A stretch of DNA of 64,000 bases, from the NCBI GenBank assembly GCA_032717465.1, contig CM064690.1, positions 28,431,653 through 28,495,652 of the forward strand, written 5' to 3'. Made by a program: the position numbers and the translations under genes. The notes under the pieces are model-generated. The model did no database searches and was not told the origin of the DNA. It saw only the letters and a program-made list of their open reading frames with translations. This DNA is from Coenobita brevimanus (taxonomy: Eukaryota; Arthropoda; Malacostraca; Decapoda; Coenobitidae). Shown here piece by piece: positions 10,800-22,454 of this stretch. How positions within the stretch are numbered: position 1 is the stretch's first letter; each line of letters begins with the position of its first letter.

Positions 10800-11035
10800 G
10801 TCATTAAATGACCAGTCTGAGAAGCAAGCACTCTTCTCTGGCTACCAGACCACATACAAAAAAGGGTGTAACAAATGCTGGGACCCTGGTCAACAATAAT
10901 ATGATCTTTGTTGTTACTGATAATGCTGTGGTCCCTGGCTCATCCGGACAGTGACCCCAATGGGTTGCAGATTTAAGTACTGTAGTCCGTATTTTAAAGT
11001 GCACCATCCTCCTTTTGGGAGCTATGAAGGGAGTT
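10800..11035 (-). repeat. Diverged B-core repeat copy
   Basis: The blocks ctggctcatccggacagtga and gggttgcagatttaagta and gtgcaccatcctccttttgg match, in order, the B-core blocks seen at 34.23 kb and elsewhere. It is about 240 bp long and strongly diverged. Confidence 0.5.
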
Positions 11036-11039
11036 TAAG

Positions 11040-12270
11040 GCATTCCTCACTGGCACCATGATAAATCTACCAATTTATAGCCAGGCGCCATAATCCAGTA
11101 AGGGGTGGCCGTATGACTTTGAGTTAGCTGTTTTACTGGGAGGAGCACTAACCCTGCACAAACCCATTTGCTGACACATAGGGAATGGGTATGGGTTAAT
11201 TATATGGTTACCACCCAGCACTGCAAATGGTTTCCTGGTTACAGGAAACCATTAGACTTGTCACTCAATGTAAAGCCACCTGAAAAGGAAAGAAGGATAA
11301 TAAAAAGTGACAGGAAAGATGGAAGAAACAGGAGGGCAGACCCCCAAAAGAATGATAAACGTGAAGGAAGTAGGCAGCGCTACATTGTGAGTGGATGACA
11401 GTTGCCACCACCTACAACCATGATAAATATGATACATTATTCCATTATCTGCATCTTTTTTTGCCCCATCAGGAGCATAGAAGCTCTGAGTCAATCTGCT
11501 TAGTCCTGACATTCAAGGTGAGGGTGAGTGATCTCACTCATCCTTGAATAGCATTAGGTATGTAATAAACCCAAGCCATCCCTCAGATGTAAGTCCTTTC
11601 AGGTTTACTCCAGTTGGAACACTGTTAGCCTACCCAAGCATCATTTGGTTATGTGGTCACCACCCAACGTAGTAAATAGCTTCCTTATAACAAGAAACCA
11701 TTTGAGTTGTTATTCAGTGTAGAGTCACCTGAAGGCAGCACTACATCAAGTGAGAGGATGGTGGTGCCACACCTACCACAGACAATGATACATTATTAAC
11801 AGAAACAGGCAAGTAATGCATAATCATCTAATCCTGTAACGCCCCATGAGAAGCGTAGGAGCCTGGGGCTAAGCAAGTTGGTCCTGACATTTAAGGTGAG
11901 AGTGACCAGCCTCACTCAACCCTGAGTGGCATTACATGAGCAATAAACCCCAACCATCGCTTGGATATAAACCTGCACCAGCTCAATCCGACTGGAGCGC
12001 CTTAATTACCCACTAAATCACCAGGCACTATAATTTGGTTATATGGTTACCACCCAGCGTAGTAAATGGTTTCCTGGGGTACAGGAAACCATTTGGCTTG
12101 TCACTCAGTGTAGAGTCACCCGCAGACAAAAGGAAGAGGAAAGAAAGAAGGAAACAGAAGGAGGAAAGAAAGAAGGAAAGAAGGACATAAGAGGAAGGAA
12201 GAAAGAGAGGAACGGGTAGGCACCCGAGAGCAGCACTACATTGAGTGAGTGGATGGTGAGCGCCCCCACC
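11040..12270 (+). repeat. Diverged tandem array, three ~400-bp units with a hairpin
   Basis: Three units share gttatatggttaccacccag, then aaatggtttcctgg..acaggaaaccatt, then tgtcactcagtgtagagtca cc. The anchors fall at about 11200, 11650 and 12035. The middle part of each unit is a hairpin (ggtttcctg with caggaaacc). Each unit also contains an aataaaccc-ccatc block and a caccaggcac block. The third unit includes a purine-rich ggaaagaaagaaggaaag run. Confidence 0.8.
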
Positions 12271-13250
12271 TACCACAAAGGCAAGTAATAATACAGTGAT
12301 ATGAAAACTTTTACAGGCAAGTAACAATACAGTAATATGAAAACTTTTGTATTTTTTTGTTACGAATGGACATATACAACTAAGCTGTAAGCCACAGAAC
12401 ATGTCCTTCCAGTATGAATAAGAGAGAAATCCTGCAGCTGTTTCTCCATCTGTAACACAATTAACCCAGCTACGGTGTTAACAACAAATACATAAATCTA
12501 AACTGACACCATCCTACTCCTGCCTCAAAAAAAAAAATAATAATAATAATATTGCTGTTTATATTAGTATGCTTTCTGTTACATGGGAAAAATAAGATTT
12601 TCATCAGCTGATATCTGTGACATTACCAAACTTACCATCTTATTGTACTGTACATAATATGACATGAACAATAGCAGACCAAAAGACAGAGGGAATCGCT
12701 ATTTTTATGTACTATTTTATCTCACAGGACCAAAGGGGGAGGTTACAAGAATGAGGGAACCATCTAATGTAATAAATCCTATTATGCTACTGGCTTAGGT
12801 AGTTATGTCGTGTGAAGTGCTGTACTGTTCTGGTAACTGGTTCCTTACATTATTCTTAGAGCACTGTACAAGTATTACAACATTATTGTGAAAGTCGATG
12901 AAAAATGACTATAAAGAAATCTAGACAAGTTAGAAATTTGCAAGTTTAACTCAATTTTGAAGTGTTCTATATATCACCACATCCTCAGGTGGGAGAAAAG
13001 ATTAAGATGATGATGATGATGATGATGACTATATATAATCTCTAGCAACTTATGAAACAAGTAAGTGGTAGATTCTTAGCATATGTGGGAAGAAGGTCAT
13101 TTCACTTCAAATTTCAACCTTAAATACACGACTTAGCACCATGTTAAGCCAGCAAATGATCAGTCTAGCGCAAAACCGGTTGTACTGTAATGTTGGGTGA
13201 GCCCCTCTGATCCTGCAAGAGATGTCTAACCCTTCAAATCTGGTGACATC
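12271..13250. other. AT-rich sequence, no gene seen
   Basis: Contains (TAA)n at 12536-12550, (GAT)n at 13006-13028 and a short tandem pair aatacagtgatatgaaaact at about 12290 and 12330. No exon-like segment was found. Confidence 0.4.
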
Positions 13251-13254
13251 TTTC

Positions 13255-13395
13255 CCTTCAGTTTACTCTTGCTACCTCCTGACGATTTGACTCAGCTTAC
13301 GAGAATACCCCAGTAATGGAGGGTTAATGAAGGCTGCATCAAACCCCTCCAGTTCAAAAATTCTCCTAAGCCACGTAAAACTGTCTACAGAGAGC
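13255..13395 (+). repeat. Family A MITE, near-complete copy
   Basis: Reads ctcttgctacctcctgacga tttgactcagctta, a centre with ggagggttaatgaaggctgc and acccctccagttcaaaaatt, then ctcctaagccacgtaaaact. The ends are inverted copies of each other around the centre. This ~140-170 bp palindrome is the most frequent dispersed repeat in the window. Confidence 0.7.
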
Positions 13396-13544
13396 CAGAG
13401 AGAGAGAGAAAAAAAAAGTCCCCAGACCGCAGGGGTTGATGATCTACTGTGACAACAGTATCCTTGAGAGCACCTTACTACCTACCCCCACACATATGTC
13501 CACCCCAAGGGATCAATAACCACTTGAATAAGGTGATGTGCTGG

Positions 13545-14085
13545 ATTATTCTTGCCAACTCCAGACGATTTTATTCATCTTAAAGAAGACCTGTTGTAGT
13601 GAGTGGGTCAGTAAAAGCTATATCCAGTAGTAGTAGTAACAGTAGTAGTAGTAGTATTAACAGTAGTAGTAGCAGTAGTAGTAGTAGTAGTAGTAGTAGT
13701 AGCAGTAGTAGTAGTAGTCGTAGTCGTAGTAGTAGTAGTAGTAGTAGCACCAAGTTCATCTGTAACATGAGCCTGAAGTGGTTGACTGCAGGCTGAAGTA
13801 GCCCACATTTGACAGTCCACCATCTTCCTCTCAGGGGAACAGGGAAGTAGTTGAGGGACATTTGTATAACTAGGCAGCTTGGCGAACCAGTTACAGCATA
13901 TAAGTGCCACGACATGAAGGTATCCCTCTCTAGCACTAAGCTACATCTAATGTCCAAATACAAAAAGTCTCTCCAAAAGTGAAACTTTTCCTAGTGAAGG
14001 GGTCCATGAAAACTATACCTATCCACTCTTAATTAGAAAGGTCTCGCTTAAACTGAATAAAATTGTCGGGAGGTAGCAAGAATGA
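13545..14085 (+). mobile_element. Composite family A/B element with (AGT)n tract
   Basis: A left A arm (attcttgccaactccagacg attttattcatctta) is followed by an (AGT)n array (13628-13747), a B core (13748-13945: actgcaggctgaagtagccc, aggggaacagggaagtagtt, gccacgacatgaaggtatcc) and a right A arm ending aattgtcgggaggtagcaag aat. The total is about 540 bp. Similar composite copies lie at 38.5 and 39.4 kb. Confidence 0.7.
13628..13747. repeat. (AGT)n microsatellite
   Basis: About 40 imperfect AGT units with interruptions (agc, aac, att, cgt). It gives poly-Ser, poly-Leu and poly-Thr frames on both strands, which are artefacts. Confidence 0.95.
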
Positions 14086-14089
14086 AATA

Positions 14090-17000
14090 AAAACATCACA
14101 GATTGAAGAGGTTAATCCTAAGTAATCACCACACAGAGTACAGTAAAGGCTCCATTAGTACAGCCCTGACCTTGCTATAGTGCCAGCTACATTATAAAAT
14201 TCTCTTCCCAAAAAGATCATTATCTCTGGAAACCCTACCATATTTTTTCATCTTGTTTTGTCCTCTTCATGTGAGGTCACTGAGGAACATAACATTGTAC
14301 TAATGGAGGGCTTACTGCTTGTGTACTTGCATCTTATCCCATTTACTCACACTGAAAAAGTGAAAACCAGTGTGCACATGATAAATGATGCAGCACATCT
14401 GCTCCTCACAAGATGACATAAAAAATACAACATGTAATTATTAAAATCAGTGCCATAATTTAATAAGGCTAAACTTAATGGAGGGTATGTGTTTTAATGA
14501 AAACTACTGTGCTACACACAGGGGAAAAAAATGTGTTGAAAGGTCTGTCTACTTCACTCTAATATTTCTGTGTTGTGAAACTATAAAAAAAAAAATCATC
14601 TTTTACCAGGGCAAAACCTACTGTATCCAGTAGTCAGACTTATAAATTCTACAGGACTTAAATTTAATGTGCTTTGATATCAAACCTGTAAACTAACAAT
14701 ATGAGAGAACACTCTACAGTCACATCATAACTTCACATGGAAGTCACTCACATATACACTGTAAAACCAATTCAGTAATCTAACTGTCACAGTCAAAATT
14801 TCTGGTTGGGAGTCTTGAGTTTGACTACAGGAGGTTGTTTTAATGTATGACCAAGGAACATGATCAAAACTGTTTTAAGCTCATCTATGGTTCAGAGAAC
14901 TGAAGGATTTTTTTTTTTTTTTTTTTTTTTTTCCTATTTTTATGAGTGAGATATAGACAGTTTCTACAGTGTTCAGAGGAGTGAAAGAGGGAAAGACGAA
15001 ATGAAACTTGGAGTTCAAGAGGGGAAAAAGATGACCTGGTAGGTTATGACATGCTTAAGCAAAGGCATATCCAGCATTTGTTAAAAATGGGGTCCTAATC
15101 ATCTGCCTTGTTTACCAATGATTCCCATCATTCATATAAAATTTACTGCAAGAACAATTACTGTATATGTGTTATAAAGTTTCATCAATGGGGTCAAATT
15201 CATACAACAAATTTTCAAACACTGGTTCCAGTTTTTCACTTAGTAATTCTGCATAATTCTTATGCAAAAATAACTGGTACAGATGAATACATGAGAGAGG
15301 AGGGCCAGACTCCTTGGATCCCCTCTCTGGATCTGCCACTGTCAAGGAATATGAAAAAGAAGAAAGAGAGGTAAGGAGGAGAAGCCAGCAACTGTTTATA
15401 TCAAGGGTACATTGGTTGGGAGTGTTATCAACAAGAAATCACACTAAGGTTGTCAGAATTTACAAGTAGAACAACAGTTCTTTATCACTAAGTTGTCAAG
15501 CTTAATATGTAATATATTCCCCAAATTCTGTAATGTATGAACTAGCCAATGTTTAAATATTCCTTCATTGGGAGCCCGGTAAAATTCTCAATGATTCATT
15601 GTTCTGTTTTCATTTCTTCAAGGCAGTTTTCCTCATCACATATTATTATCATCACCTGAACACAACAAGATGCAATCTAACCATAACTATGCCAGAATTT
15701 GCATTTCAATAAAGTTGATAATGATTTTACAGGGGGATGCATGTAATTATCTGGGAAATACTTTTGCATCTCTTACCTTTTTTCAGATCACTCTGAGTAA
15801 AAACAATTTCTTACATATCCATTAGTAGGTTTCATTTGTATCTGCCTTTTCTACTTATTTGCCAAAGTTGAAAGCACAATTTCAGACAAACCACCACTGC
15901 TGAGTACTCTACTGGAGACACATCAAGAGGTGAGGTAGATAGGACTGGGTATGTGTGGGATAAATGGTTGGGCAGAACTTATTATTCTCATATATAAGGT
16001 GGCCCATATATTGCACTCCATTACCACTCACCTGGTAAATTCTCATATGTTGTGTGGATAATTCAACAGGCAATACTGATGTCTGCCTTGCAACATTTTC
16101 TACTTCCAGTAACTTTTTTCATGCTTTACAGTGGCTGCTGTTTTACATATGCTGATTGCGTGGTTAAATACGACTTTCATGTGGTAGCCAAATGCCTGCA
16201 CTCCTCCTACCAGCAGACTGAGCTGTCCCCACAACACACCAATGCAAGAATCATGGGGGATGCAATATACACACCACCACCCACATACTGTACACATCTA
16301 GCAAGCAGAGAAATATTCAGACATTCACTGGTTACCACTGTAACATATTTGTAAATAATTTCTTTTACTTTTTGCAAAACAATGGTGACTTACATAAATT
16401 TACATACCACAGCAATTACATTTATTCATAATTTGTTGAAACTCTTAACTGTACTGTACAGCCACATTCATTACAGAACACAGTAGGTTCTTTCCAAATC
16501 CAGCCTAAGAACCTTACTCTATAAAAACCTTCATCACACAATGTACACATAATGAACAAGTAAGATTATGCAGTGACAATATTATGCTCTTACTGCACCA
16601 ATGTAATCTTGCCTGGCAACTTAAGTTCCATATTTTAAATACAGTAAATTATACATACACCAGTCTGTAGAAGTAACAACAGAGATCATAGAGGTAATGA
16701 GAAAATTGTTGTGAACTAAATTTTGAAAATTATCATTACATTTAAGCGAGAGAAATGATGCATGTAAAAATTTCCTGAAATGATCAGTTACATGTAAAGC
16801 TATGGAATACAAAGGTAGCAAATTACAAGTGTAAATGAAACCAATTATCACAATTTCTGCCCTCAGTTCAAATGCACAAATTTTATCTTTTGTTAAACAA
16901 GATAGAATTCCTACAAAACCTTTTTCATTTACTTAAATTTACAGGACAGAACTGTATCATTCTGGCTTAATTCTCTCTTTAATTCCAAAATTCAAAACTG

Positions 17001-18545
17001 GTACTCAAATTCACATAATTTCTTACATCAGTTCAGGGATAGACAATATATTACACAGTACATATACATATCAAAGGTATGCAGTGGTCCATTGCAGTTT
17101 CAAGTCATGATATGCTTGTATGATATGGTTTGACAGCAAAAGGTGCAGCAGATATACACTTCACAACAAATATATCCCCATTATTGAGCTTGAAATATGA
17201 TGAAATTTACTGGTAAGCACATCAAAATTAATCATAAACATTCGTACTCCATTGCAGATATAATTATTGAATTAACCAACGGACCTCTCATTTTATTCAT
17301 TCTTGTGAACTGAAGACTCTCTTACATAAGAAAGGACATACAGATAAGGCTGAGATCTGCCCAGCTTATAATTTCTGTACATAAGGGGCTTTAAAATCTT
17401 TATTGCATGAGAGAAGCTTTTAAACTGTAGAGGAAATTATTCTTTGTTAACTGAAGAACAAATTATGATCCAGATGGTGCTTGTGTTATCTATGAGCACA
17501 TCAGGGAAGGTGTAGCAGTGTTTTATACCATACACACTTTTCAATGTGCTATTGTATATTATACAGTACAGTATTGTAATATACATATTATAAATCAAAT
17601 TTAAGCCTTTCAAAAAACACAGACACTTAATGTACCAGTACTTGTCTAGTGCTTGGGGTGGGAGTATTTGGTTCAGTAAGATCCAATAAACTTTTGTTTT
17701 ATTCTGCAGTTCTCTATTTTGTGTGTTATTCCATACAAAATACAATTTAATTACAGCATTTAAGCACTGTTATGCTCACCTCAATAGATGTAACTGAGAA
17801 CTCTGTCAATTAACTTCCCATGGTTTTGCCATTATTAATCTACTCAACTAGGAATATATAATACAGGTGAGATTCCCATATGACCATATTTTAATATTAT
17901 GAATTATGGTCAGTTTACCTAAATATCAGTAAATTAATGCTGAAGTGTACCAGTGTCATTCATTTGTTGGTAATGATACAGTCAGAGAGCAATTACTCCT
18001 AACACAGTTGCTTGGTGAACTTCCACAGGTGAATATTTTGAAGTGTAGAACAATATACAGCAATGTACATGAATGGTGCTTTTAAAGTCTACATCCTGGC
18101 TAAATTATTTCCATATTATTAATGACAGACAGGCATACTGTACTTATGAACATGTCTGCAGGAATGTTTCAGTTGGTCATCATAAAAAAAATACTTACTT
18201 ACTCCATGATGATCAGTGAAGTTGCATGAGATGTAATTACGTTTGCTATCCTGGACTGAAAGTAAAAATCATCCCTTGGAATTCTCTAAGCCTACGGTAC
18301 AGTACTACATTGTTTATACAAGTGACATTACACAGAGGTTCACTCATCCACACAAAGACATCTCAGAGTTCTTATCTTTCAAGACTTCAAGAGGGTGTTG
18401 CTTACAAGAGGAACTTCTGAATTCAATACAAGAGACATATACAGGTGGAACAGAAAGGAAAGTGAAAACGGAAGGGTTTCCAGAACATAGGAAAGAGAAT
18501 AATACAGGTATCAGAATAAAACAATGACATGATGATACCTTCATG
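14090..18545. other. AT-rich non-coding stretch
   Basis: About 4.4 kb with no exon-like segment and no recognised transposon. A T-run of about 24 lies at 14909-14932. A ggacttaat / agtaatcc style AT background is otherwise uniform. Confidence 0.4.
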
Positions 18546-18549
18546 TCAC

Positions 18550-18606
18550 TGTAGGATAATTTTCTTTGTGTACCATATTATGATACACAACGAAAATTAT
18601 CCTACA
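18550..18606. repeat. Near-perfect 57-bp hairpin
   Basis: The left arm TGTAGGATAATTTTC plus TTTGTGTA and the right arm TACACAA plus GAAAATTATCCTACA pair with one or two mismatches around an 11-nt loop (ccatattatga). It could be a minimal fold-back element or an RNA hairpin; expression is unknown. Confidence 0.8.
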
Positions 18607-18609
18607 AAG

Positions 18610-20075
18610 AAACAGATGTAACTGCAAGAACAACCTTTACCAAAGCAAAATGAAGAATGTAACAATATCAGTATGAAAAAATTATAACAGTAATACTAGA
18701 AGAATCAGGCCAGTCAACAAAGAAAACAATGAGTGAAGAGGAAGAAGTAATAAGAGCCAAACCTGTATTCTTGTTAACTTAGGGATCTTTCTGGCACTTC
18801 CTCCTTAATGATTTTTGCATATTACAGCCTACTGTGTTATTCTTTTTTGCATGTTATGTCTTTAGAACACTGATGCATTTAGCATAAATAACATGCAATA
18901 AAATACTGATGGGCATATGTTAAAATAAATACATAAGAAAGAGGTGCTATAAAAGCCATCTAAGCCAACAAGAATATGGGTGCATTTGAGAAAGAAGTAA
19001 ACAAAAAAGTGAGGAGGATCAGTGAGGGTGTAGTAGTGCTGAGGTGCACAAGGGTTGTCTGCCTGGGGAGCAACTTGCAGACAGTGCGAGGCTGCCCTGG
19101 GTCAGGGGAGCTGGTACGCTGTGCTCACTCCACCTGCAACAAACAACATTATTGAAAAAAAATTACGTCAGATCTTACGATTATGGTATCATCATCTCCA
19201 ACATTTACTCCCTCCTGGGAACCACCCAACAGGAGATGGCCATCCAAGAACTGCCTCCAGGTTACTTTGTCCTCGCATACCTCTCTCACTTTCTTGGATA
19301 CTCTTCTTCCTATTCCTTCTCTCTCATCAGTATACTGTATTACTCCTCTTTCTTTCTCTATACATATTTCAACACCACTGGTAGCATTTATGTTGTTTAC
19401 ATTTAAGAGGCCACTGACCTTGCTTGCACATAGGTCTTCTCACCTGATGACAGCTCCCTGTGTGTAATGAGCCTGAGCCATTTCCATCTCCAATCCCCTA
19501 GCCTAGAGTGTTCCATGGAGGACCTTACTCTATGCCTTCCTTGGTCTACCTCTGGGTACTCTTCTCTCCACATTTACATCTGTGACCCTCTTCAATTAAA
19601 CCCCTTCGCCCCTCATCTCAACATATTCAAACTATCTCAACACACTAGTTTGTATCACCTCTCTAAACCAAATACCTCTTACAGCACACAATTGTCAGTT
19701 TTGTCAAACACTGAGACTACTCATCCCCCTCAACATCCTCATTTCTATGTGTTCTAGTATCCATGTACAGTATTTTCTTACTTCACAAGCCAGGTCTCAC
19801 TGGCATACAACAAAACACTTCTCATACAATTTGTAGAGAATGTCCACAGCATAAAATGGCATCCCCTTTACAGACAGAAGGAACAGTTCTCTAAATTTCT
19901 TCCATTTCTCCTCTAACAATGGTTAACAGTAAGAAAACACTGCCAATGGTGAAGAGTAACATCCAGTTTTTATTACTCCTTTCAGTGTGCAAGAGCATAA
20001 GATAAGGCTACCATACAGTAGTCCAAAACACTTAAGGGTACATGACTGACCAGCCTACCCCTTATTTGTTGCTGA
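18610..20075. other. Non-coding stretch with pieces of a dispersed repeat
   Basis: The blocks ctggcacttcctccttaatg (18792) and agaaagaggtgctataaaag (18938) belong to the repeat family found at 25.66-26.6 kb. From 19190 to 19760 the plus strand is pyrimidine-rich (short Leu/Ser/Pro frames, not convincing). The GC-rich piece at about 19030-19133 is listed separately. Confidence 0.35.
19000..19133 (-). other. Possible 3'UTR exon of the receptor gene
   Basis: On the minus strand a good acceptor (GTTGTTTGTTGCAG) precedes GTGGAGTGAGCAC at 19133. The following 110 bases are GC-rich compared with their AT-rich surroundings. This is a candidate partner for the donor that touches the TAG stop at 22279. 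No protein family is recognisable in any frame. The low-coordinate end is not defined by sequence. This is a guess from splice signals and composition. Confidence 0.15.
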
Positions 20076-20079
20076 TGTT

Positions 20080-20345
20080 GTCCCAGGTCCACCTGGAAAT
20101 GAAACTGGTGAACTGCAGGCTGAAGCTGCCTTTATCCTGCAGTCAGTTCATCATTCTCTTTGAGGAGATTTGGTGAGAGGTCAGAGATGTTTATATAACA
20201 AGGGATGTTTATGTAACTGGGCAGAGAACTCATCCAGTTATATTGATACCGCCATGTGAGGGCATCCTTTTCCAACACCATACCCTTGGTAACATTATAG
20301 TACATGACTGAAGAACCTCCTGCCACCTACAGGGGATTCAAACTA
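20080..20345 (+). repeat. B-core repeat copy
   Basis: Shares ggtgaactgcaggctgaagc, tgcagtcagttcatcattct, gaggagatttggtgagaggt and ccatgtgagggcatcctttt with the B cores at 13.75 and 38.65 kb. No (AGT)n is attached. A short internal duplication (gatgtttat-taac/actggg) occurs at about 20187-20222. Confidence 0.65.
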
Positions 20346-21099
20346 ATGAGCATTCACCTAACCCACACCCTAACAGCTGCTGTACTATCAGTTTATGTAG
20401 GCTAGTGAGGCTGAGGGATTTACTACATAAACCTGCAATCTGAAGCTGCATTTCTTTTTTTTTTTTACCTTTTTGCTATATAAAAACAATAAAATCATTG
20501 TCTTACTTTATATTTCTCGCAAAACTTAGCACTTGAGCAATTGGTGTGTAAAAAACAAGCAGCAAGTGAGCTTTTAATTGAGGCAAAATGGCTGCTAATC
20601 TTTACTAAAGTCACAAGATAAGAATTCATTGGCTTTAAGCAACCAGTAAGTATTAATAAGGCAAAGATTTGCTTCATTGGCATATTTGTACAAAAAAAAA
20701 AAATCCAAAGCATCACCAATGTACATACAGCACCATTCCATAGTTTGTGAGGCTAGTGGTACATACTCATACAGCACGGCTACAGATTCAGTGTCATGCA
20801 ATAATGGAAAGCTTGTTTTGTGTAGCCATTCATGCACTTTCTTGTGTTGAAATCTGGAAGCATATCCTATCACATCACTTTCCTAATGTGAATGGCATCT
20901 CATCACTTTAAATTCAGAATATAAACTGGAGTTTAGTTCATTACTTAATTCCAATACTAGCAGACTCAATGTTACAACCAGAAATATGAATAAATCAAAC
21001 AATAACAAACAACAACACTTACCTAGCCACTTACAAACAGCAAGATAATGATTTAAACACCTGTAATAAAGTAAGTACAAACTGCACAGTCTTAGAACA
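20346..21099. other. AT-rich sequence, no gene seen
   Basis: Contains A/T runs at 20455-20466 and 20691-20702. No exon-like segment or recognised element. Confidence 0.35.
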
Positions 21100-21170
21100 T
21101 CCATACACTCATCTTGGCCAGCCCTTACAGGATTAAGGCATCTGGCAATTGATAGACAAACACTCATCTT
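21100..21170 (+). mobile_element. Solo 3' tail of the same LINE group
   Basis: The string gcccttacaggattaaggca followed by tctggcaattgatagac closely matches the tail of the LINE at about 7062-7105. No reverse-transcriptase sequence precedes it, so this is a 5'-truncated insertion, as expected from incomplete reverse transcription. Confidence 0.6.
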
Positions 21171-21465
21171 CATGTTTATCATCATTACTCCTCAAGTGCT
21201 AATTATACCACAGGAGTGAATAGGAGTCGAGACAATAAAGTAATAAAGTCATTCTTAGTCCCAAGATTTACTCACATAAACCTTTCTTCCCAGCACCATA
21301 ATGAACCAAGGCATTCCATTCTGTCTTATTGTACTTTATTCTTACTGCTATGGTTGTTTTATCTTAACCTGGCCCATAGTTTTCTCCTTTTGGAACTTAT
21401 TTCACATAGCTTGTTGGCAAAAGAAAAAGAAAAATATCAACACACTGGCTCTAAATTCTTTCTAT

Positions 21466-21560
21466 GACACTTCTTTGTCACTAGCACAATATTAGCATTA
21501 ATTAGTTGTTACAGTCCAGCAGTCAACATGGAGAGATGGCAATTTTAGGTCAAGTAACAT
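21466..21560 (+). repeat. Dispersed family C repeat
   Basis: The blocks acacttctttgtcactagca, attagttgttacagtccagc and atggcaattttaggtcaagt recur with changes at about 33880, 35110, 35225 and 40545. Unit about 110 bp; the class is unknown. Confidence 0.5.
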
Positions 21561-21644
21561 GAGTATACCAGGCAATGGCTCTCAGTTTAAGAGAATCCCC
21601 TAAGAAAGAAGGACTTAACCTCTTGAGCCACAGGACACCATATA

Positions 21645-21812
21645 CGTATGTTTTATTCTTGCTACTAACTGATAATTTTATTCATCAAAGGAGAGCTCCT
21701 CTGCCTGTGAAGGGGTTTATGAAGGTTTTATCTAATCCCTCAAGTATGAAAAGTCTTCCCTCAGAAGAATATGAAAACTGCCCCGATGTAGCAAGAATAA
21801 AATAACATACAC
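21645..21812 (+). mobile_element. Family A palindromic MITE, complete copy
   Basis: Begins TTTTATTCTTGCTAC and ends GTAGCAAGAATAAAAT, perfect inverted ends of about 15 bp. The centre has gtgaaggggtttatgaaggt and taatccctcaagtatgaaaa. This is the clearest complete copy, about 165 bp. Confidence 0.75.
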
Positions 21813-22275
21813 GTAATCTGACTTAAGTCATTAATGACGGTTATAGGTAACTTCTCCAATTCTAAAAGTCTATCCAAAGATGAAGAAAACTGTCTGGTTC
21901 TACATCACAAACCCAAACAAACCTAACTAACACCTCCAAATCTTAGCTCATCTTAACCTGAATACCAGTAAAATATTGTCAGGATCCCTGAGACTAAACT
22001 AGACAAACCATTATTTTTAGTAAGACAATGAACACAGACATTATGATTCAAGATTTATCTACATGAAGCCAGCTAATTCCTCCAAACTCCAAAAGTTTGT
22101 CCTATAACTGTCTGGATCCCCAAGACTTACCTAAACAATCCTAGCTAATACCTCCAATTTTAAGTCTATCCTAAACTGAACCCCAGGTTGAGAAGGACTT
22201 AATGAAGGTTACAACTGACTCCTCCAGTGCTAAGATCATCCAAAGCTGAATAAACTTGTTTGGATCCCTAACACT
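21813..22275. repeat. Diverged family A remnants next to the stop-codon exon
   Basis: The blocks aatgacggttataggtaact, tctccaattctaaaagtcta, ttaatgaaggttacaactga and ctcctccagtgctaagatca followed by ccaaagctgaataaacttgt match the centre and right arm of family A, repeated at least three times. They lie directly downstream of the receptor stop codon in the transcript. Confidence 0.5.
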
Positions 22276-22278
22276 TAC

Positions 22279-22448
22279 CTAGACGAACCATTCTTCTTTC
22301 TGGGTGGAGGACACATCACTCTCTGAGCCTGACGGCCTTATTGCATGGGGCAGCAGAGAGCGGTGAGCAGCGGAAGCGTACTGCGCCCCACCCCTAACAC
22401 AGGGCGAGCCAGGTTTCCCGGGCTCGAATCTGTCGATGGGGCCGTTAA
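22279..22448 (-). CDS. Exon: receptor C-terminus and stop codon
   Basis: Last coding exon, 170 nt including the stop. The acceptor CAACTGACCCCAG follows a CU-rich stretch of the transcript. The split Val codon joins the previous exon, then NGPIDRFEPGKPGSPC follows, and the end is SGSESDVSSTQKEEWFV followed by TAG. The local GC content is well above that of its AT-rich surroundings on the left, and the Ser/Glu/Asp-rich end looks like a regulated cytoplasmic tail. The last three residues W-F-V fit a class II PDZ ligand (hydrophobic at 0 and -2); this is inference. The TAG is directly followed by GTAAGT, a perfect donor, so an intron may begin at the first base of the 3'UTR. The frame match with the exon at 38143 and the open frame support this assignment, but there is no recognised domain. 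Confidence 0.7.
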
Positions 22449-22454
22449 CTGGGG

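Noticed and set aside
13580..13963. Poly-Leu/Ser/Thr frames
   Set aside because: Translation of the (AGT)n array of a repeat element.
21118..21160. tRNA-like B-box sequence near the LINE tail
   Set aside because: No matching A box or cloverleaf; it matches the LINE 3' tail instead.
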